Assembly: GCA_965243825.1 (NCBI GenBank)
Contig: CBDEVT010000001.1
Location: 1,736,001-1,800,000, forward strand
Source: JAJCYX01 sp965243825
GTDB lineage: Bacteria > Chloroflexota > Dehalococcoidia > Lucifugimonadales > Lucifugimonadaceae
Length of the DNA stretch: 64,000 bases
Reading direction: 5' to 3'
Numbering within the stretch: position 1 is the first letter of the stretch; each line of letters starts with the position of its first letter. Below the pieces are notes generated by a model. That model was not told the origin of the DNA. It saw only the letters and a list, made by a program, of their open reading frames with translations, and did not search any database. The position numbers and the translations under genes are program-made. Of the stretch, positions 49,182 to 57,402 are shown piece after piece.

Positions 49182-50006
49182 ATGCCAGAAGCGCCGGATC
49201 TATTCGTGATCAGAGACTTCCTAGAGCCAAAGCTCATAGGTCGGAAAATTCTGTCAGCAACTGAACGTAAACCGCTCGTTCTCCGGAATATGACCGGTCA
49301 GAAGTTCGGGGACGATATCGCTGGTCTTGAAGTGACTGGCCTGGTTCGCCGGGGAAAGCTACTGCTTTTTGAGTTTGGTGATGACCGGCGGATGGTTGTC
49401 AGTCCAATGCTCACCGGTCGTCTGCGGTATTGCTCTCCTTCCGACCGCATGGAGGCAACTGCAATTCTGGTTTTTGACCTTGATGATGGCAAGCAGCTTC
49501 GCTATTTCGATCAGAAAAGAATGGGGCAGGTGTATTACTTGCATCCAGATCAGCTCGGAGAGATTGTACGGCTTGAGAACCAGGGTCCCGACGTGCTGAA
49601 CGATCCGATGGCTCTTGACGAGTTCAAACAGGCGATGAAGCCTTTCCGGGGAGAAGTAAAGGGGATCCTGACCCGCGGGCAGGCAGTCTCAGGGATCGGC
49701 AATGCCTATGCTGACGAAATTCTGTTTGAGGCTGGCCTTTTTCCTTTCCGGAAGAAATCCAAACTTAGCGCCGAAGAGTTGGCGAGGCTTCACGCGGCTG
49801 TCTATTCGGTGCCAGAGAATGCGGTCGAAGTCTTGAAGTCGAGAGTCGGCGACCAAATCCATAAGAAGGTGAGAGATTTCCTGAAGGTGCACGGCAAGGG
49901 CGGCAAGCCCTGTCCAGAATGTGGAACTCAGATCAGCGCCATCAAAGCGAATCGAAGAGAGACCAACTTCTGTCGTAACTGTCAACCCGGCACAATGTTC
50001 GACTAG
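49182..50006 (+). CDS. Formamidopyrimidine-DNA glycosylase/Nei-like
   Basis: 274-residue base-excision repair glycosylase/AP lyase. After Met removal the N-terminus is PEAPDL: Pro nucleophile and Glu, as in Fpg/Nei. The beta-hairpin Lys is in RRGKLLLFEF, the H2TH region includes RGQAVSGIGNAYADEILFEAGLFP near 165, and the zinc finger is CPECGTQI...NFCRNCQPG at the end. PEAPDL in place of PELPEVE, and NRRETNF where Fpg has GRTTYF, make it a divergent member; oxidised-base specificity (8-oxoG or pyrimidine) cannot be told. ATG at 49182. Confidence 0.9.
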   Translation: MPEAPDLFVIRDFLEPKLIGRKILSATERKPLVLRNMTGQKFGDDIAGLEVTGLVRRGKLLLFEFGDDRRMVVSPMLTGRLRYCSPSDRMEATAILVFDLDDGKQLRYFDQKRMGQVYYLHPDQLGEIVRLENQGPDVLNDPMALDEFKQAMKPFRGEVKGILTRGQAVSGIGNAYADEILFEAGLFPFRKKSKLSAEELARLHAAVYSVPENAVEVLKSRVGDQIHKKVRDFLKVHGKGGKPCPECGTQISAIKANRRETNFCRNCQPGTMFD

Positions 50007-50192
50007 GTGTTGTCACTTTGACTGGAGAATCAGTTCGCAGTGTTGAGTCTCCTTGGTGCCGTACGGGAATGAGTGGAACCCCTCACCTCGGCGACACGTG
50101 AATAGATTGGCGGTCGAGTCGCTGGCTGCTAGCATCAATCTAGGCGAATCGACCAACTGGACCTAGGACAGGTCCGGTAGTGGTGGTGATAT

Positions 50193-50519
50193 ATGGAAGC
50201 AGCTGCGTTTGTTCGAGATATTGTGCTGATCACTTTCTTCGTGATCGGGATTCTTGCCTTGTTGCTTGGATTGATCCTTGGCCTGATGTTCTACCGTAAG
50301 ACCAAGAATCTGATCGATCGCGTAGAAACAGGGGTTGACCGTGTTGAGGCGATGGTCGAGAAAGTCGATTCGACGACAGAGAATGTTAAGAAGACCGCAA
50401 CTTACATGAACCGCGGTATGCGGGCCAGCGACATAGCTCGATCGGCCGTTGGGGTGGTGTTTGGTCGAGGCGGAGACGATTCCGGCAAGTCCAACGGCAG
50501 AGCCAAGGAAAAAGACTAG
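50193..50519 (+). CDS. Small membrane protein, DUF948/YtxH-associated type
   Basis: 108 residues. One transmembrane helix (about 10-36, VLITFFVIGILALLLGLILGLMFY) is followed by a heptad-like helix (VETGVDRVEAMVEKVDSTTENVKKTATYM) and a basic Ser/Gly tail. The arrangement recalls DUF948 proteins, which often sit next to YtxH proteins, and the next gene here is YtxH-like (39-nt gap). Stress or envelope role inferred only. A GGACCT/AGGTCC repeat (50158-50174) lies just upstream of ATG 50193. Confidence 0.7.
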   Translation: MEAAAFVRDIVLITFFVIGILALLLGLILGLMFYRKTKNLIDRVETGVDRVEAMVEKVDSTTENVKKTATYMNRGMRASDIARSAVGVVFGRGGDDSGKSNGRAKEKD

Positions 50520-50558
50520 CCAGAACCTGATGCTGAAGCAGGCTCAATAGGTGATCTC

Positions 50559-50834
50559 ATGACTAACAAAGACGACGGAAGTAGCTTCATGGCCGGGATA
50601 GTACTTGGCGGTGTTGCTGGATTCGTTATTGGCACACTCCTCGCTCCAAAGTCTGGTGACGAGACAAGAACCCTATTCTCTGAACGTGGCCAGGAGTTAA
50701 GGGACAAGGCGGACGAGATTTTTGCAGCAGCTCGTGAGCGGATGTTCGCCGCGGCCGATCGTGGTGGCAGACAACAGAAGCGCGGCTACCCGTTCGATGA
50801 TCTCGACTTCGATCTGGACGAGGAAGATCTCTAG
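50559..50834 (+). CDS. YtxH domain protein
   Basis: 91 residues. The N-terminal glycine-rich hydrophobic stretch SFMAGIVLGGVAGFVIGTLLAPKSGDETR is the YtxH signature, followed by an amphipathic helix (FSERGQELRDKADEIFAAARERM) and an acidic tail ending DLDFDLDEEDL. These are general-stress or envelope proteins of unknown mechanism. The start is ATG at 50559. It pairs with the preceding small membrane protein and converges with pheA. Confidence 0.85.
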   Translation: MTNKDDGSSFMAGIVLGGVAGFVIGTLLAPKSGDETRTLFSERGQELRDKADEIFAAARERMFAAADRGGRQQKRGYPFDDLDFDLDEEDL

Positions 50835-50859
50835 AAAATAGCCTGCACGGGAATGCTGA

Positions 50860-51699
50860 TTAATTGGTTAGCAATTCCGCGCGCGGATACGCCCCAAGAA
50901 CCTTGAACATAGCGGTATGGATCTGTAATTCGGCTAATGCGATCTGCACGTTTTGATCTTCTGGGTGTCCGTCGAAGTCGAGCAAGAAGTAATAAACGCC
51001 AATCTTCGTGCCAGTAGGACGGGATTCGATCTTAGTGAGGTTGATACCTGCATCTGCGAATGGCTTCAAGGCCGCGTAAACGAGGCCCGGCGCGTCTTCT
51101 CTGTCAAAATCAAAAACAATCGAAGTCTTATCTTCGCCTGAGCGTGGTGGCGGGTCTGTTCCGATCACGACGAATCGGGTGACGTTGTTGGCTCTGTCCT
51201 GAACCCCTCTTCGCAATACCTTCATGTTGTGGATCTCGGCCGCACGACCAGGCCCGAGAGCGGCTACTGAAACATCTTCATTGGCAAGACTGACGACTGC
51301 GCCTGCAGTTGAATCGAATGGCTCGAGCCGTGCCTGTGGCATTTCATTCGATAGAAATCGTCTGCATTGGCCCAGCGCTTCTGCCTTGGATCTGACTACT
51401 TTTAAGTCCTGAAGAGAAACGGCTTCGCGTGCGATGAGGCAGATATCTACAGGCAGAAGTAGCTCACCCACAATGCGGGCGTTCTGTGCGCCAACAAGTG
51501 CGTCCACGATGTCGTTGATCGAGCCAGCTATGCTGTTTTCGATTGGGGCGACAGCTTCATCGACCTGGTTGGAATCTACAGCGGCAACGACGTCGGGAAG
51601 CGAAGGCCGTTCAATGTGATCGGCATCTGGATCATGCATGATCGCAGCTTGCTCTGTGTAGGTTCCCGGAGGTCCGAGGTATGCAACGCTTTTGGCCAT
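50860..51699 (-). CDS. pheA: Prephenate dehydratase
   Basis: 279 residues. Converts prephenate to phenylpyruvate in phenylalanine synthesis. The N-terminus SVAYLGPPGTYTEQAA and the VAPIENSIAGSI loop are catalytic-domain marks, and NVTRFVVIG contains the catalytic Thr-Arg-Phe. The C-terminal ACT domain (about 190-275) has the phenylalanine-binding ESRPTG motif, so feedback inhibition is expected. It starts only 4 nt after the stop of a TrkA gene in a potassium-uptake operon, an unusual setting. No chorismate mutase domain is fused. Confidence 0.95.
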   Translation of the reverse strand: MAKSVAYLGPPGTYTEQAAIMHDPDADHIERPSLPDVVAAVDSNQVDEAVAPIENSIAGSINDIVDALVGAQNARIVGELLLPVDICLIAREAVSLQDLKVVRSKAEALGQCRRFLSNEMPQARLEPFDSTAGAVVSLANEDVSVAALGPGRAAEIHNMKVLRRGVQDRANNVTRFVVIGTDPPPRSGEDKTSIVFDFDREDAPGLVYAALKPFADAGINLTKIESRPTGTKIGVYYFLLDFDGHPEDQNVQIALAELQIHTAMFKVLGAYPRAELLTN

Positions 51700-51703
51700 G
51701 TGC

Positions 51704-52369
51704 CTACCGTAGTTCTGTCAAGGTGTCCCAAAGGGAGCGAGTTGATTCCACCGGAGAGACTGCGATCACTTCGTCTTCAGACTCGATGATGGTGTCATCG
51801 GTTGGGACTTCTGTCCGGCCTGCGCTTGAGATGATCAGATTCATATGTACGCCGTATGGAACCTGGACATCGCGCAACGGACGCCCCACCACCGATGCTC
51901 CTGCGGGGATCTTGATCCCCACCAATTCGAGTCCCCGACCCCTGATGGGCATCAACCTGAGTAGTGGGTGAGCAGGCAATGCACCGGATAGATTGGCGAG
52001 CACCAGATCAGTGGTGCTTACGGTGATATCTATGCCAGCCTGTTCGAAAAGATCTGCATTTTCCTGCAGATTCACGACGGACATAGTTCGCTCGACATTG
52101 AACATGTTCTTGGCCAGTAGGCAGGCGGCGAGGTTGTGACCGTCCTGTCCGGTGGTTGCAATGAAGACGCTCGCCCTGCTTGCGCCTGCTCGTGTCAAGG
52201 TGCGAGAAGTTGTCGCATCACCGTTCAAAACGACGCTGCCAAGCTTGTCGCGAATCATCTCCGCGTTTTTCGCGTCTGACTCGATCGCCAGAACCTCATG
52301 CCCTGCCGAAACAAGGGATGAAATGAGTGGGAGACCGATTGTTCCGGCTCCCATTACCAGAACGTACAT
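51704..52369 (-). CDS. TrkA-type potassium uptake regulator (RCK N and C domains)
   Basis: 221 residues from ATG 52369, with GAGGAG four bases upstream; it begins one base after the previous stop. The RCK-N Rossmann domain starts YVLVMGAGTIGLPLISSL and binds NAD(H)/nucleotide (GHEVLAIESD, VVLNGDATTSRTL). The RCK-C domain follows with GLELVGIKIPAGASVVGRPLRD and ends with DEVIAVSPVES. It gates the membrane channel by ligand binding. This is one of three TrkA-like proteins in the operon. Translation is coupled at both ends. Confidence 0.87.
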   Translation of the reverse strand: MYVLVMGAGTIGLPLISSLVSAGHEVLAIESDAKNAEMIRDKLGSVVLNGDATTSRTLTRAGASRASVFIATTGQDGHNLAACLLAKNMFNVERTMSVVNLQENADLFEQAGIDITVSTTDLVLANLSGALPAHPLLRLMPIRGRGLELVGIKIPAGASVVGRPLRDVQVPYGVHMNLIISSAGRTEVPTDDTIIESEDEVIAVSPVESTRSLWDTLTELR

Positions 52370-52370
52370 C

Positions 52371-52814
52371 TCACTCCTCAATATTTCCGTTGGTAGGTTC
52401 TTGCATGACCTGCGGGATGTTTGCCATCACGGATTCTGCAGACAGTCGACCTGGATTGATGCAAGCAACCCCAAGTGATTCGAACACGCTGCTGAGATCA
52501 CCGCTCCAAATCGCCGCGATCACAGTTGCTACGCGATATTTGATCCGTGCCTTGAGGGCTGCCAAACCATTGGTGCTGTCATCGCCGGTGAGAGCGGCAA
52601 AGAGATCTGTCTCTCGGATCCGGGCTTGCTCAAGTGCTGCGTCTCGGGTTCCATCTCCTTCCACGACCAGGATCTCACCGTTTTTAGAGTTTTCAGTCAG
52701 CACATCGGCGTTGGAGCCGTCAATATCAATGATTGTGATGGAATGGCCTGCAGAGGCGAGCGATGCGGCGAGTGTGGTACCCGTGCGTCCACTTCCAACT
52801 ATTACGATGTTCAT
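52371..52814 (-). CDS. TrkA N-domain-only protein
   Basis: 147 residues. An RCK-N domain alone: NIVIVGSGRTGTTLAASLASAGHSITIIDIDG, ILVVEGDGTRDAALEQARI and DLFAALTGDDSTNGLAAL. There is no RCK-C domain; the C-terminus is a short acidic tail. With the next gene (221 residues, N plus C) it could form an asymmetric gating ring. ATG at 52814 follows the UspA stop by 27 nt. The stop is one base from the next start. Confidence 0.85.
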   Translation of the reverse strand: MNIVIVGSGRTGTTLAASLASAGHSITIIDIDGSNADVLTENSKNGEILVVEGDGTRDAALEQARIRETDLFAALTGDDSTNGLAALKARIKYRVATVIAAIWSGDLSSVFESLGVACINPGRLSAESVMANIPQVMQEPTNGNIEE

Positions 52815-52841
52815 GCGTTTGATCGCCCCTTCGGTCCGTGA

Positions 52842-53315
52842 TCAGGCAGTGCCGCTTCGGCGTGTGGGCTCACCTCGTTCCGGGCGAGCACCTGTGAGCG
52901 CCTCTCTGACCAACACAACGTTACACGCGGCGTATTCAAGAACGTAAGGTATATCGCTACCCAGATAAAACTTCCCGTTCTGTTGTGGGTAAGGTGTTCC
53001 TATCACGACCGCGTCGACATCCCTGACCGCAGCTTCGTGGACCACAGCGGGACCTACTTCTCGGGCTTGCAAAATCTCGGCCTCTACCACGTTCCGCTGA
53101 AGCCTTGCCGCCGTTTCAGCCGCCTTCAGAACCTCTTCAGCGCGTTCCACCTGCGATGGCATTTCCGCATCCAATGGCATCGATCGTTCCACTCGGATCA
53201 CGTAGAGGATGATCAGGCGACCACGAGTTTCCCGCATCAACGAAGTCGCATGCTCGATTGCTACCGAGTCAATCGGTTCACCTGTAACGAGAACGAGTAC
53301 CTTGTTGAACTGCAT
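52842..53315 (-). CDS. Universal stress protein (UspA) family
   Basis: 157 residues of the Usp fold. Starts FNKVLVLVTGEPIDSVAIEHATSLM, then RGRLIILYVIRVERSMPLDAE and DVDAVVIGTPYPQQNGKFYLGSDIPYVLEYAACNVVLVRE. The late G-x-x-Y/S region resembles the ATP-binding G-2x-G-9x-G(S/T) motif but is not perfect. Usp domains often regulate K+ or cation transporters; being between KtrA-like and TrkA genes, it probably binds a nucleotide and modulates this transporter. Mn/ATP binding not shown. Confidence 0.85.
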   Translation of the reverse strand: MQFNKVLVLVTGEPIDSVAIEHATSLMRETRGRLIILYVIRVERSMPLDAEMPSQVERAEEVLKAAETAARLQRNVVEAEILQAREVGPAVVHEAAVRDVDAVVIGTPYPQQNGKFYLGSDIPYVLEYAACNVVLVREALTGARPERGEPTRRSGTA

Positions 53316-53351
53316 GTTTAGCCTTGAACTCCGCGGTGTTGGCTCGGGCCG

Positions 53352-54020
53352 CTACCGGGAGATCCTTTCCACGAGTTCATCCCGCCCGGCAACGACCAGC
53401 ACGTCATCCCGCCGGAGTCGTTCGTCTGAATCCGGACTAAGTGTTATGTCGTTGCCGCGTTTGAGTGCAACCACGGCCACTCCGTACTTATCACGAACCC
53501 CGGAGAAGCCGGCTTCCTTCAAGGACATATCTGCGAATCTGTCCGGCACTCGCAATCTGCTTACACCGAATGACGGACTCAACTCAAGGTACTCTTCGAC
53601 ATCCGGATTGAAGAGGCTGTGAGCGACGCGTGCCCCCATCTCAGATTCGGCGTAGACCACTTTGTGGCAGCCGAGTCTCTCAAGAGTGCTGCCGTGTAGA
53701 TCGGAATGAGCACGGGCAACGACATACGGCAGGTTCATTGTCTGGAATAGCACTGCCACCATGATGCTGGCCTCAACATTCGATCCGATCGCGACGATTC
53801 CGATGTCGTAGTTGTGTACTCCGAAGTCTCGGAGCACCGACTCGTAGGTGGCGTTCCCAACAACCGGGTGTGTTACTTCTCCCATCATCGCCTGAACCCG
53901 CTCTTCGTCACTGTCAATTGCGATCACAGTGTGACCAAGCTGATAGAGAGTTCTGGCGACGTTGCTACCGAACCTGCCGAGGCCGACTACTGCTATGTGC
54001 CTGCTATTGGATACAGCCAT
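53352..54020 (-). CDS. KtrA/TrkA-type potassium channel regulator
   Basis: 222 residues. The RCK-N domain begins HIAVVGLGRFGSNVARTLYQLGHTVIAIDSDEERV (GxGxxG and an Asp for the ribose), with VVGNATYESVLRDFGV. The RCK-C domain follows with SFGVSRLRVPDRFADMSL and DVLVVAGRDELVERI. It is the classic single-subunit gating ring of Ktr/Trk systems. 52 nt downstream of the channel gene and 36 nt before the UspA gene, so probably the main regulator of the channel. Confidence 0.9.
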   Translation of the reverse strand: MAVSNSRHIAVVGLGRFGSNVARTLYQLGHTVIAIDSDEERVQAMMGEVTHPVVGNATYESVLRDFGVHNYDIGIVAIGSNVEASIMVAVLFQTMNLPYVVARAHSDLHGSTLERLGCHKVVYAESEMGARVAHSLFNPDVEEYLELSPSFGVSRLRVPDRFADMSLKEAGFSGVRDKYGVAVVALKRGNDITLSPDSDERLRRDDVLVVAGRDELVERISR

Positions 54021-54072
54021 TTTCGGAATGCGTCATGGTCAAAAAATTGGTGTAAGAATCAGATGAGCGGAG

Positions 54073-55545
54073 TCAACCTATTCTAACCCGCTCAGTCGCG
54101 TACCGATAAGTTTCAGTTGAATCGCGGCCAGCCATTAAAAGAGCCAGGGTGAGTGGTCCAAACCTGCCGAGGAACATCGCAACTGTGATCAGCACTCGGG
54201 CACTGTTGTTCAATTCGCTTGTGATACCGGTCGACAATCCGACTGTCCCGAACGCAGACACTGTTTCGAAAAGCGCTCGCCGGAAGTCGAGTTCTGGCTG
54301 GACCGCCACAAGAACAGCGAACAGGACGATCAACATAGCGGTTGCTGCGGCTCCAACCACCATCGCACGTTGCACGATGATTCGAGGTAACTCCCTCCCG
54401 AACGCATTGACACGCCTTCGTCCGCCGAGCGTAGCTGCAGCCGCGAAAAGAACCACCATGAATGTGTTCACTTTGATTCCGCCAGCCGTCGACGCTGATG
54501 CGCCACCGACAAACATCAACGCCTCGGTGCCGATGTTGTTGGCATGAGTGATTCCGTTGTAGTCGACTGTAGAAAATCCAGCCGTCCGCGCTGCAGCAGA
54601 GTGGAAGAAGGCGTCTGTGAGCTTCTCCGGAACGCTCTGAGATCCAATGCTGTTCGGATGAGTCCATTCAGTTGATAGGAATACCGCTGTCCCAACCATC
54701 AGCAATCCGAATGAGCCAACCAGCACAAGCTTTGAGTCAAGACGTAGTCGCCCGAAGCTGCGCTTGTTGACGATATCTGCAAGTACGAAGTAGCTGAGCC
54801 CTCCCAGGATGATCAAGACTGCCATGATCAACAGCAGCGGGATATCGGCTTTAAACGGTTCAAGGCTCTGGCCACCAACCACAGCATCAGGCATGATCTC
54901 GAACCCGGCATTGTTGAACGCTGAGACCGCATGGAACAGGCTTTGCCAGAGAGCCTCGCCAAGCGAAATGCCTTCCCACAGCTCTCCGAACACGTACCAG
55001 CGAAGAAACAGCAGAAGAGTTCCAATAGCCTGTGTCGCCACAGAGAAGATCACGATTTTCCTGACGATCGACGCGATCGCTCCGAGCTGTGCCTCCCCTA
55101 GCCCCGCGCGGATCAGCAATTGCCCTTGTAAGCCGAGTCGTTGGCCCACGATCATCAGCAAGAAGGCCGCACCGGTCATGAATCCCAGACCACCAATGAA
55201 GAACAGCACCATGATGACCGTCTGGCCAAACCGAGACCAGGCTTCGGCAGTGTCGACCACGACCAGCCCAGTGACTGCAACTGCTGAAGTCGCAGTGAAC
55301 AACGCCTCAATAAGCCTGTCCACGAAACTTCCCGGGTGCTCCCCGTCGGTAGAGATCGGCAGCAACAGTAGTGTTGTCCCGATCAGGATCACGGTAAGGA
55401 ATCCGTAGATCAGCACCATCGGAGAGGTTGGTCCCCTTACCGATACCGTCCTTGGTTCTACCTCTAGCGTGACTGGCGCGATCTCTGATTCGCGCGGTCT
55501 GCGTACGACTGTGTCGCCTGGTTTCGGAGTTGTCGGTGGCGGCAA
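54073..55545 (-). CDS. TrkH/KtrB-type potassium uptake channel
   Basis: 490 residues with about ten hydrophobic segments arranged as four pore repeats. Selectivity-filter-like glycines appear in ATSAVAVTGLVV, SAFNNAGFEI, AARTAGFSTVD and SAFGTVGLSTG. The first 45 residues are polar and Pro-rich. K+ (or Na+) uptake driven with the gating-ring proteins encoded downstream. The TTG at 55545 is a weak start without a ribosome-binding site; the true start may lie slightly inside. It is divergent from the MetF-MetV gene (171 nt). Confidence 0.9.
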   Translation of the reverse strand: MPPPTTPKPGDTVVRRPRESEIAPVTLEVEPRTVSVRGPTSPMVLIYGFLTVILIGTTLLLLPISTDGEHPGSFVDRLIEALFTATSAVAVTGLVVVDTAEAWSRFGQTVIMVLFFIGGLGFMTGAAFLLMIVGQRLGLQGQLLIRAGLGEAQLGAIASIVRKIVIFSVATQAIGTLLLFLRWYVFGELWEGISLGEALWQSLFHAVSAFNNAGFEIMPDAVVGGQSLEPFKADIPLLLIMAVLIILGGLSYFVLADIVNKRSFGRLRLDSKLVLVGSFGLLMVGTAVFLSTEWTHPNSIGSQSVPEKLTDAFFHSAAARTAGFSTVDYNGITHANNIGTEALMFVGGASASTAGGIKVNTFMVVLFAAAATLGGRRRVNAFGRELPRIIVQRAMVVGAAATAMLIVLFAVLVAVQPELDFRRALFETVSAFGTVGLSTGITSELNNSARVLITVAMFLGRFGPLTLALLMAGRDSTETYRYATERVRIG

Positions 55546-55716
55546 AGGGGTTACTCGTAGCGGGTGTTGGGCAACTGTTGAAGCCCGAAAGCGGGTACAG
55601 TTGCGGAGTTACGAGAGCAAATAGGTAACATTCACCGTCATTCTAGACTGTCCCGAACATTGATCGGTGTGATCGTAGAACCGACCTGAAATTCTTGCAA
55701 ATCCGGCTTTCGTCCT

Positions 55717-57297
55717 ATGCTCCAGAGACAATCTCTCCAAGATCTGCTTGAGAAGACCGATCGCTTCCTGGTCGCGGTTGAAGTTGAAACTTCGCGCGGA
55801 CTGGCGATGGAAGAAAACGCTCGTAAAGACAGCAGCCTCGCAAAACGACTTTCGGAGTTCGAAGGGGTCGATGTCGTTGCGCTAACAGACAACCCTGGCG
55901 GGAATCCTCATATTCGCCCGGAAGTGCTTGGCCAGGACCTTCTTTACCGGGGACGCGAGGTGATCATCAACGTTTCGTGCAAGGACTACAACCGTAACGG
56001 GGTGGAGAGCAGGCTCTGGGCGTTAGGTAGTACAGGATTTCGGAACGTGCTGGCACTTTCAGGTGACTATCCTGTTGGGGGTTACTCCGGCCAGGCACAG
56101 CCCGTGTTCGATACCGACTCAGCCGGGCTTCTCCAAATGATTTCCGAGATGAATGCAGGGATGCCTGTAAAGGCGTGGCGATCGGTGGGTCGCGAAGCTC
56201 GTCTGGCTCAGACTGACTTCTACCCGGGATGCGCTGTGAACCCGTTCAAGCTCGTCGAGGGCGAGCTTATGACTCAGTACTTCAAGCTAGAACTGAAAGT
56301 GCATACGGGTGCGCGTTGGGCAGTTACCCAGATCGGATACGACTCACGCAAGCTCGATGAGCTGGTCCGGTACGTGCGTCACAGGCAGATTGACGTCCCA
56401 CTCATTGGTTCGGTCTTTATTCTCACTGCTCCGGCTGCAGGGTTTTTCAATCGCTGGGGCATACCGGGAGTTTCGGTCAACGATGAACTGCTGGCCATAG
56501 CCAGGAAGCAAGCTGAGGCAAAGGACAGAGGCAGAGCCTTTTTCTCAGAGTTGGCAGCAAAGCAGATTGCTATCTTGCGTGGCCTCGGATACCGAGGCGT
56601 TTATCTTTCTGGACGTCCACGCCTGTCACGTCTAGAGAAGGTATTGGAGATGGAAAGATCGTTCGGCAAAGACGATTGGAAAGATTTCGCTGCTGAACTG
56701 CATTTCCCACAGAGAGATGAGTTCTACTATTTCGAGGAAGGCGAGAACCGCGGACTCAGTTCAGACACGGTCAACCGGGAATACTCGAAATCGCTTGAAC
56801 CGGGTGCGCGACGCAGGTCACGGCTGAGCCTTCCGCTCTCGTTCCGAACCGGTAAGTTCGTTCACGACCACCTGTTCGACAGCAACTCACGAGGATTCAA
56901 AGCGGGCAAAGCGGTCTACCGGCGAATCGAAAAGTCGAAGAGGCTAAGCGGTATCGCTCACACCGTGGAACAGATCGCCAAGGAGCCTCTTTACTCATGT
57001 CAGGACTGCGGCGATTGCTCGCTTCCTGACATCGCATACCTCTGCCCGGAGTCTCAGTGCGTCAAAAACCAACGCAACGGGCCTTGCGGAGGCACCAAGG
57101 CCGGATATTGCGAGGTTTTGGACAAGCAATGTATCTGGCTACGTGCCTACGATCGCCTGAAGCCGTTGGGTCGCGAAAAGGAGATGCTGCAGCGGCCTAT
57201 TGTTTTTAAGGATGCGTCGTTGCGCGGCACATCGGCCTGGGCGAACACTTTCCTGAGTCGCGATCACCACGGTAAAGGCACTCCAAACGACGAATAA
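55717..57297 (+). CDS. Methylenetetrahydrofolate reductase fused to MTHFR C-terminal zinc domain (MetF-MetV type)
   Basis: 526 residues. The N-terminal part (about 10-300) is a MetF TIM barrel with GVDVVALTDNPGGNPHI, VIINVSCKDYNRNGVES, ALGSTGFRNVLALSGDYP and DFYPGCAVNPF. The C-terminal part (about 420-500) is Cys-rich: CQDCGDCSLPDIAYLCPES, CVKNQRNGPCGG and CEVLDKQC, the MTHFR_C/MetV zinc domain that in acetogens is a separate protein. It reduces methylene-THF to methyl-THF, possibly with partners other than NADH. ATG at 55717. The next gene is a pterin-dependent methyltransferase, which suggests a methyl-transfer pathway. Confidence 0.88.
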   Translation: MLQRQSLQDLLEKTDRFLVAVEVETSRGLAMEENARKDSSLAKRLSEFEGVDVVALTDNPGGNPHIRPEVLGQDLLYRGREVIINVSCKDYNRNGVESRLWALGSTGFRNVLALSGDYPVGGYSGQAQPVFDTDSAGLLQMISEMNAGMPVKAWRSVGREARLAQTDFYPGCAVNPFKLVEGELMTQYFKLELKVHTGARWAVTQIGYDSRKLDELVRYVRHRQIDVPLIGSVFILTAPAAGFFNRWGIPGVSVNDELLAIARKQAEAKDRGRAFFSELAAKQIAILRGLGYRGVYLSGRPRLSRLEKVLEMERSFGKDDWKDFAAELHFPQRDEFYYFEEGENRGLSSDTVNREYSKSLEPGARRRSRLSLPLSFRTGKFVHDHLFDSNSRGFKAGKAVYRRIEKSKRLSGIAHTVEQIAKEPLYSCQDCGDCSLPDIAYLCPESQCVKNQRNGPCGGTKAGYCEVLDKQCIWLRAYDRLKPLGREKEMLQRPIVFKDASLRGTSAWANTFLSRDHHGKGTPNDE

Positions 57298-57402
57298 GCA
57301 CTCCTCACCATGGATTGAGTCCAGGCTCAGCGTATCCTTGTACTCTCGAATCAATCTCCGCCCAGGGCAAGATAATTCACATATAAGACTCAGGACTGAA
57401 TC

